Shown here piece by piece: positions 6,498 to 10,807 of a DNA stretch of 10,807 nucleotides. A program made the position numbers and the translations under genes. Source of the DNA: an uncultured Ignavibacteriales bacterium (lineage in GTDB: Bacteria > Bacteroidota > Ignavibacteria > Ignavibacteriales > Ignavibacteriaceae); the NCBI GenBank assembly GCA_913053915.1, contig CAJXGP010000026.1:1-10807 (forward strand), given 5' to 3'. How positions within the stretch are numbered: position 1 is the first letter of the stretch; each line of letters opens with the position of its first letter. The notes under the pieces were generated by a model. It was not told the origin of the DNA, ran no database searches, and worked only from the letters and a program-made list of their open reading frames with translations.

Positions 6498-7348
6498 CCC
6501 AAAAAGCAAATTATTATCGAAGGAAAACGACTAATGTTTTTATGATGTCGTTAACTTTACTTTCTGCTCTCGTAGCAATTCTTCCTTTGCTGTTTATTTT
6601 TTATTATACTATCTCTAAAGGCATTTCTCATTTGAATATTGATTTTTTTATAAAAATGCCTACACCTGTGGGTGAAACAGGCGGTGGTATGGCAAATGCT
6701 ATTATCGGTACTCTTATATTGCTTGGGATTGGGGGAGGAATCGGTTTACCTATCGGTATAATGACCGGCACTTACTTGTCTGAATTCGGTAATAATAAAT
6801 TTGGTTTTATGATAAGATTTTTAACCGATGTTCTTAGCGGCGTTCCTTCAATTGTGGTGGGTGTTATTGCTTATACTTTAGTTGTAATTCCAATGAAACA
6901 TTTTTCTGCATTTGCAGGTGGAGTTGCATTAGCAATTCTTATGATTCCTATTATCACTAGGACAACGGAAGAAATGATAAAATTAGTTCCGCATTCTTAC
7001 AGGGAAGCCGGCCTTGCACTAGGTATACCTAAGTGGAAAATTTCAATTTCGATTGTAATTCGCTCTGCTTGGAAAGGAATTGCAACAGGTATCCTTTTGG
7101 GGCTTGCTAGGGCTGCCGGTGAAACTGCTCCATTATTGTTCACTGCGCTAGGTAACAGATTTTGGTCAATAAAAATATTTCAACCTATCGCTTCTCTCAC
7201 GGTTTATATTTATGAATATGCAACAGCCCCTTTTACGGATTGGAATGAGCAAGCTTGGACTGCATCTCTTGTTCTTATTTCCCTCATTTCAATTATGAGT
7301 TTGTTATTCAGATTTATTACAAGATCAAAGTATAAAAATGTTAATTAG
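6482..7348 (+). CDS. pstA: PstA, phosphate ABC transporter permease
   Basis: PstA is the second permease subunit of the Pst importer and pairs with PstC in the inner membrane. The 288-residue protein has spans near residues 22-44, 70-98, 112-137, 145-160, 198-222 and 258-278. The coupling loop at about 169-218 reads VPHSYREAGLALGIPKWK, then GLARAAGETAPLL, a strong PstA signature. LSGVPSIVVGVIAY (118-131) matches the PstA counterpart of the PstC loop. I chose the ATG at 6482, preceded by GGAGAGAA, over the in-frame TTG at 6464. The chosen start lies inside the end of pstC (16-bp overlap), indicating translational coupling and equal production of the two subunits. The stop codon directly abuts the pstB start. 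Confidence 0.96.
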   Translation: MEKSITQKANYYRRKTTNVFMMSLTLLSALVAILPLLFIFYYTISKGISHLNIDFFIKMPTPVGETGGGMANAIIGTLILLGIGGGIGLPIGIMTGTYLSEFGNNKFGFMIRFLTDVLSGVPSIVVGVIAYTLVVIPMKHFSAFAGGVALAILMIPIITRTTEEMIKLVPHSYREAGLALGIPKWKISISIVIRSAWKGIATGILLGLARAAGETAPLLFTALGNRFWSIKIFQPIASLTVYIYEYATAPFTDWNEQAWTASLVLISLISIMSLLFRFITRSKYKNVN

Positions 7349-8158
7349 ATGAATGTTGTAGATAAAATAAAAACAGTACAAGAACCGGCACGGTTTTTTT
7401 CCGAAAAAGATAATATTAAGATTTTGGTTAAAAATCTTTCTGCCTTTTTTGGTAAAAATAAAGTTCTAAAAAATATTTATATTGATATTCCTGAAAAAAA
7501 AGTTATTGCCATCATTGGTCCTTCCGGCTGCGGGAAATCTACATTCTTAAGAAATTTAGATAGAATGCATGAAGTTGTTGGAGGAACTATTACCGGTTCA
7601 ATCACTTTTGACGGTGAAGATATAATGCAAATGGACCCGGTTTATGTAAGAAGGAAAATAGGAATGGTTTTTCAAAAACCTAATCCTTTTCCGACTATGT
7701 CTATTTTTAATAATGTTGTTGCCGGACTAAAATTAAATGGATTCAAAAATAAAAAAAAACTATCTGAAATTGTTGAAAAAAGTTTGAAACAAGCTGCACT
7801 ATGGGATGAAGTGAAAGATATGTTGAATGAATCCGGTGGTGCTATTTCCGGCGGGCAGCAGCAACGTCTTTGTATTGCACGTACGTTGGCGGTTAATCCT
7901 GAAGTAATTCTTATGGATGAACCTGCCAGTGCATTAGACCCTATCTCTACCGCTAAAATTGAAGAGTTGATTTTTGAACTTAAAAAAAATTATACAATTG
8001 TCATTGTAACGCATAACATGCAACAAGCAGCCAGGGTAAGCGATTATACCGCATTCTTTTTTATGGGCGAACTGGTTGAATTTTCCGAAACTAACAAAAT
8101 GTTTACTGCGCCGGATAAAAAACAAACTGAAGATTATATAACCGGTAGGTTTGGATAA
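7349..8158 (+). CDS. pstB: PstB, phosphate import ATPase
   Basis: PstB hydrolyses ATP to drive phosphate import through PstCA (EC 7.3.2.1). The 269-residue protein has every ABC ATPase motif: Walker [10 protein letters not shown] (57-65), Q-loop FQKPNPFP (108-115), signature ISGGQQQRL (166-174, Ile in place of the usual Leu), Walker B with [13 protein letters not shown] (186-198), and the H-loop THN (221-223). The C-terminal end [13 protein letters not shown] is diagnostic of PstB. The N-terminal extension of about 25 residues before the first strand is ordinary for the family. The ATG follows the pstA stop with no gap and no separate ribosome site, so translation is coupled. After the gene comes a 558-bp spacer before phoU. 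Confidence 0.97.
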   Translation: MNVVDKIKTVQEPARFFSEKDNIKILVKNLSAFFGKNKVLKNIYIDIPEKKVIAIIGPSGCGKSTFLRNLDRMHEVVGGTITGSITFDGEDIMQMDPVYVRRKIGMVFQKPNPFPTMSIFNNVVAGLKLNGFKNKKKLSEIVEKSLKQAALWDEVKDMLNESGGAISGGQQQRLCIARTLAVNPEVILMDEPASALDPISTAKIEELIFELKKNYTIVIVTHNMQQAARVSDYTAFFFMGELVEFSETNKMFTAPDKKQTEDYITGRFG

Positions 8159-8169
8159 TTTATTATATA

Positions 8170-8205
8170 TTAAAAAGTAATTTCAAAAATTAATTTGCTT
8201 TTTAA
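8170..8205 (+). terminator. possible AU-rich stem-loop terminator after pstB
   Basis: TTAAAAAG (8170-8177) is exactly complementary to CTTTTTAA (8198-8205), enclosing an inner stem TAATTT/AAATTA (8178-8183, 8187-8192). The right arm contains a run of five T. It begins 11 bp after the pstB stop codon. Almost all pairs are A-U, so stability is low, and it may only attenuate transcription or protect the mRNA end. Confidence 0.3.
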
Positions 8206-8384
8206 CAGTAATTAAAATTTCTAATTCAAGTTGACTGCTTAATTTTATTTAGGTATTAAAAATAGTTAAAGCAATTGGTAAATAAAATTTTTTGTTAAAC
8301 AAATTACTGCTTGAGTTCTATTTTAAAATTAATTGCTAAGTATAAAAACTTAACCCAAAAGGTTGTCCAAAAAGTAGAAAGTTG

Positions 8385-8480
8385 TCACTCTGAACTGCCT
8401 GTCCGCCTCAGGCGGAAAGTGAAGAGTCTCTTTTCAAAGGTAAATCAAAGATTCTTCGTTGCTATCCTCCTTCAGGCGAG
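8385..8480. repeat. palindromic dispersed repeat, copy B (pstB-phoU gap)
   Basis: This is the same element as the inner unit in the pstS-pstC gap: left end TCACTCTGAA (8385-8394), a 25-base identical core (8396-8420) with the CCGCC-TCA-GGCGG hairpin (8403-8415), then AGATTCTTC (8449-8457) at nearly the same distance as in the other copy (64 versus 67 bp from the left end). The right end, TTCAGGCGAG (8471-8480), has decayed from the expected TTCAGAGTGA. It has no outer inverted repeat, unlike copy A. Both copies have the same orientation, about 3.0 kb apart. Confidence 0.7.
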
Positions 8481-8685
8481 TTTTCTGCTTGCATTGATAA
8501 ATTCATACAACCTCGTAAAGTTGCAGATTGCTTATCCGGATTACGAAAAGTCAGCCTTTTTAACGGATTACTTTCAATGACGGTTAACTAGAGCTTTTAA
8601 ATCAAATAATACAACTTGATTTTTCATTTGTACGAAAACAGGTTTAATAAGAATTAAAGAATGAAAACTTTCTAGATTAGACGTA

Positions 8686-8707
8686 TTTTATAATTTTTTT
8701 TATAAAA
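8686..8707 (+). promoter_or_regulatory. hairpin touching the phoU ribosome-binding site
   Basis: TTTTATAA (8686-8693) and TTATAAAA (8700-8707) are perfectly complementary around a six-T loop. The right arm ends within AAAAGGA (8704-8710), the phoU ribosome site, which stands 6 nt before the ATG. If folded, the hairpin would partly cover that site. It contains only A-U pairs, so any effect on translation is speculative. Confidence 0.3.
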
Positions 8708-8716
8708 GGATATCAA

Positions 8717-9400
8717 ATGTTACGACAATTTGAAAATGAACTGGAAGAATTAAAAACCAACATTTTAAAGATGGCATCTTTGGTTGATGAGCAAGTTGAA
8801 AATAGTTTTAATGATATGGAAAATGCTGAAATTCGTATGCACGACATTGTAAAAGCGCAGGATAAGGAAGTGGATGCTTATGATAATTTGATAATGGCAC
8901 AGTGCGAAAATTTCCTTGCATTGTATCAGCCGGTTGCCACTGATTTGCGATTTATTCTTACCGCTATTCGAATTGACAGCCAATTAGAAAGATGCGGAGA
9001 CATTGCCGTGAATATAGTTCAAAGAGTTAAAAAAACTGAAAAATTCAGGCATCTATTAAGTGAAACAAAATTGTTCGAAATGGGAAAAACCGTTCGGACT
9101 ATGGTTAAAGATGCAATAACCGCCTTCATAAATAATGATACTAAGCTTGCCAAGGAAGTTATGCTCAGAGACGATGAAGTTGATAAGTATAATAAAAATG
9201 TCTTCAAAGAACTCATTTCAAAAATGCAGAATGATCCTTCTGTTATTAAACCTTGTGCTCATTTAATCGTGCTTACCCGTCACATGGAAAGATTGGCAGA
9301 CCATGCTACGAATATTGCTGAGGATGTTATATTTCTCGTTGATGCTGAAATCGTTTCTCATCAAAAAAAATTGAAAGATTATAAATTTCCGGATAGGTAA
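8717..9400 (+). CDS. phoU: PhoU, phosphate signalling regulator
   Basis: PhoU is a cytoplasmic helical protein that links the Pst transporter to the PhoR-type sensor kinase, keeping the Pho regulon off when phosphate is ample and limiting uptake. The 227-residue, all-helical chain has two similar three-helix halves. Each carries the family's metal-binding signature: QPVATDLRFILTAIRI then ERCGDIA (91-97) in the first, and LTRHMERLADHATNIAEDV (186-204) in the second. Length is slightly below E. coli PhoU (241). AAGGA (8706-8710) lies 6 nt before the ATG. It is the last gene of the phosphate locus; no sensor kinase or response regulator follows. Its stop codon stands only 12 bp from the end of a convergent, compositionally different gene, and no terminator is evident. 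Confidence 0.95.
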   Translation: MLRQFENELEELKTNILKMASLVDEQVENSFNDMENAEIRMHDIVKAQDKEVDAYDNLIMAQCENFLALYQPVATDLRFILTAIRIDSQLERCGDIAVNIVQRVKKTEKFRHLLSETKLFEMGKTVRTMVKDAITAFINNDTKLAKEVMLRDDEVDKYNKNVFKELISKMQNDPSVIKPCAHLIVLTRHMERLADHATNIAEDVIFLVDAEIVSHQKKLKDYKFPDR

Positions 9401-9460
9401 GGGAATTAATATTTAATTTTTCCTATTAATGATTGAAGATATGATACCATACTCAATATT
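9401..9460. other. compositional break / possible junction
   Basis: AT-rich sequence gives way here to DNA of distinctly higher GC. By hand count, 9481-9540 is about 53% and 10561-10620 about 45% G+C, while 7441-7500 in pstB is about 18%. The coding strand also flips. The last roughly 10 residues of the minus-strand gene (ISSIINRKN) are encoded in AT-rich DNA and do not look like a barrel end, so the join probably lies near 9430-9450. It may be an assembly chimera, a recombination point or the edge of an acquired segment. Confidence 0.5.
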
Positions 9461-10807
9461 ATAATCCACCTTATTTACCCAATCTATCAGCTCATCACCG
9501 ACGATACCGTCCTTCACGGGCCTGGTATATGTCACCCCACTACTATAGGGCATCGCGTAAATATCGAGAAAGCGAGAGGTCCTAAAACGCGCGGACATAC
9601 GTACATTACTGATTACCCTATCATCTTCAACGGTGCCACCGGTTTGACGTGATGTTTGTACGATGCCCTCTGCATTAGCAGAACTGGAACGGCTAATCGT
9701 CAGACTACGCGATAGAGTCATCGAAAACTGCTGAAAAGCAGTTTCGGTTTCGGCAAAAGTGCGAGTATCAGAAAATGACCACGCTACGAACGTCGTACCG
9801 GAAAGTCCGCGCGTCGAAATCCCGACATTTAGACTGTGGCTAATATTGGTATTTTCCTCACTCTCGTTATCAAACTTAGACGATACAGACCCACCCTGTG
9901 AAAGGCCAAGATTTAAATTGGAGGCGCGCCCTACATTCCAAGTTCTGCTCGCGCGATGCGTCAAACCAATTGATGCAGACTGAGCGTCCGTCTTGACGCC
10001 GTCATCGGACTCATTATTGGTATTACTTAACGAAAAACCCGCGCCAAAACTGTAATTAAATCCCAGTAAGGAATATTGCTCGGATGAAAATGAGAGCGAA
10101 CCACTTTCGCTGAAGACGGAAGACTGCTTATTAGAATCTTCCGACAATGTGGCCGAGGCATTACCATTTAATCTCACACGTGTGGATAATTGATAGGCTG
10201 AACCTAAATTAAGACCAAAACTACGCGTGTCCGGTTTTCGCCGAAGATTCCGCAGTGGTAAGGCGCGCACCACCACTGACACTCAGCGATTGGTATTCCG
10301 GCCTCCAGACAAAAAAGCTCGCTAATTGGAGAGAAGTTGACTCACTTTTATTGGCGTTGCTGGTATCATTTATCGTGTTTAAGCTGTAATTTAACGTCGA
10401 ACTTTGCGTGAGCCGAGTACCGGGTAAAAAACTATGGGCAATCGATAAATTGGCTCGCTCAGGAACCGTCGTAGTCTGATTGCTTGTGTTGGTTGAGTAA
10501 GTAAAATTGCCTGCTAGTGCGTGCTTAGGGACACGCTTGCGTATGTTGAAATTAAGGCTATTACTGGTAGCATTTCCACGGGTAGCAGAATCATTGCTAA
10601 CACGCGACCAAACTAAGTTCCCATATAATGACGCACGCCCAACATAGGTTTGACGCATTAACAATCGAGTGGATGTAAATTCATTGATCGTCAATTGTTG
10701 CGCAATCGCATTACTTTCAAACGAACTATTGCCCTGGCTGAAGCTTAAATGAAAGGGCACACGACTTTGTGGAAAAACATTGAAGCTAAATCGTCCAGAA
10801 AGATAGT
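9413..10807 (-). pseudogene. frameshifted, 5'-incomplete outer-membrane beta-barrel gene fragment
   Basis: Two overlapping minus-strand frames (window edge to 10221, then 10282 to 9413) encode one continuous style of protein: many 8-12-residue alternating strands rich in Ser, Asn, Thr and Gly, such as ASLYGNLVWSRVSNDS, SLLGFNYSFGAGFSLSN and NLNLGLSQGGSVSS. This suggests a large outer-membrane barrel of at least 450 residues; I do not recognise the family. The frame is open to the window edge, so the start is missing; the first apparent start (GTG, 10760) is internal. Dropping one A from the AAAA run (TTTT at 10235-10238 on the + strand) would join the frames as AKPDTRSFGLN. The end lacks an aromatic terminal residue and seems cut at the compositional break. 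Higher GC than the rest suggests foreign origin or a contig join. Whether the frameshift is real or a sequencing error is open. Confidence 0.6.

Larger units (their letters stand above)
8159..8716. other. pstB-phoU spacer without a convincing gene
   Basis: This AT-rich spacer contains an AU-rich stem-loop just after pstB (8170-8205), the second copy of the palindromic repeat (8385-8480), and a short hairpin overlapping the phoU ribosome site (8686-8707). An open frame at 8311-8580 begins with TTG, has no ribosome site, and about a third of its translation is the repeat itself, so I do not call it a gene. A weak inverted repeat, AAATCAA (8599-8605) with TTGATTT (8616-8622), is also visible. 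The unusual length of the spacer for a pst operon suggests phoU may be transcribed separately. Confidence 0.55.

Noticed and set aside
8202..8230. Possible third Pho box after pstB (TTAACA at 8202-8207)
   Set aside because: The positions 11 and 22 bp downstream do not match the hexamer, so a single TTAACA in AT-rich DNA is uninformative.
8311..8580. 89-codon open frame between pstB and phoU
   Set aside because: It starts with TTG without a ribosome site, and its middle is a translation of the dispersed repeat (CHSELPVRLRRKVKSL), a common artefact.
9759..9983. 74-codon + strand open frame within the terminal barrel gene
   Set aside because: It is an antisense shadow of the minus-strand coding sequence, with no start signal or family resemblance.
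1..10807. CRISPR array, tRNA, rRNA, defence island, prophage or complete mobile element
   Set aside because: I found no regularly spaced repeats, cloverleaf, recombinase, transposase or defence-type gene on either strand.

Overview
The window looks like AT-rich DNA from a Gram-negative bacterium of the Bacteroidota/Chlorobiota side of the tree, most like Ignavibacteria. This placement is inferred from three things: a truncated 'YPNPF' C-terminal sorting domain of the type used by type IX secretion (T9SS), many outer-membrane beta-barrel proteins with Sec signal peptides, and intergenic palindromes with 'TCATTCTGAA' ends. No rRNA or other taxonomic marker is present.

Layout: (1) Bases 1-2566 hold the 3' end of a large secreted, multi-domain protein, possibly of the C25/PorU-like peptidase type, followed after 9 bp by an outer-membrane barrel protein of unknown function. 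(2) Bases 2567-3085 are a 519-bp spacer with two hairpins and, near its right end, three perfect TTAACA hexamers in 11-bp register, a convincing Pho box. (3) Bases 3086-9400 are a complete phosphate-uptake locus on the + strand: outer-membrane porin, pstS, pstC, pstA, pstB, phoU. Two copies of a palindromic dispersed repeat bracket pstC-pstA-pstB, one in the pstS-pstC gap and one in the pstB-phoU gap. (4) From just after phoU (about 9401-9460) to the end, base composition and coding strand change. This part holds a minus-strand, frameshifted, 5'-incomplete beta-barrel gene that looks foreign to the rest, so either an acquired fragment or a chimeric contig join.

How the genes work together: under phosphate limitation a PhoB/PhoP-type regulator (not in this window) would bind the Pho box and switch on the porin and pstS. 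The porin admits phosphate to the periplasm, PstS captures it, the PstC/PstA permease driven by the PstB ATPase imports it, and PhoU reports transporter state to the sensor kinase and restrains uptake. pstC/pstA overlap and pstA/pstB abut, so these three are translationally coupled.

I see no undescribed multi-gene system here. The points most worth a second look are the Pho box, the paired repeats around pstCAB, the truncated sorting domain, and the compositional break after phoU.
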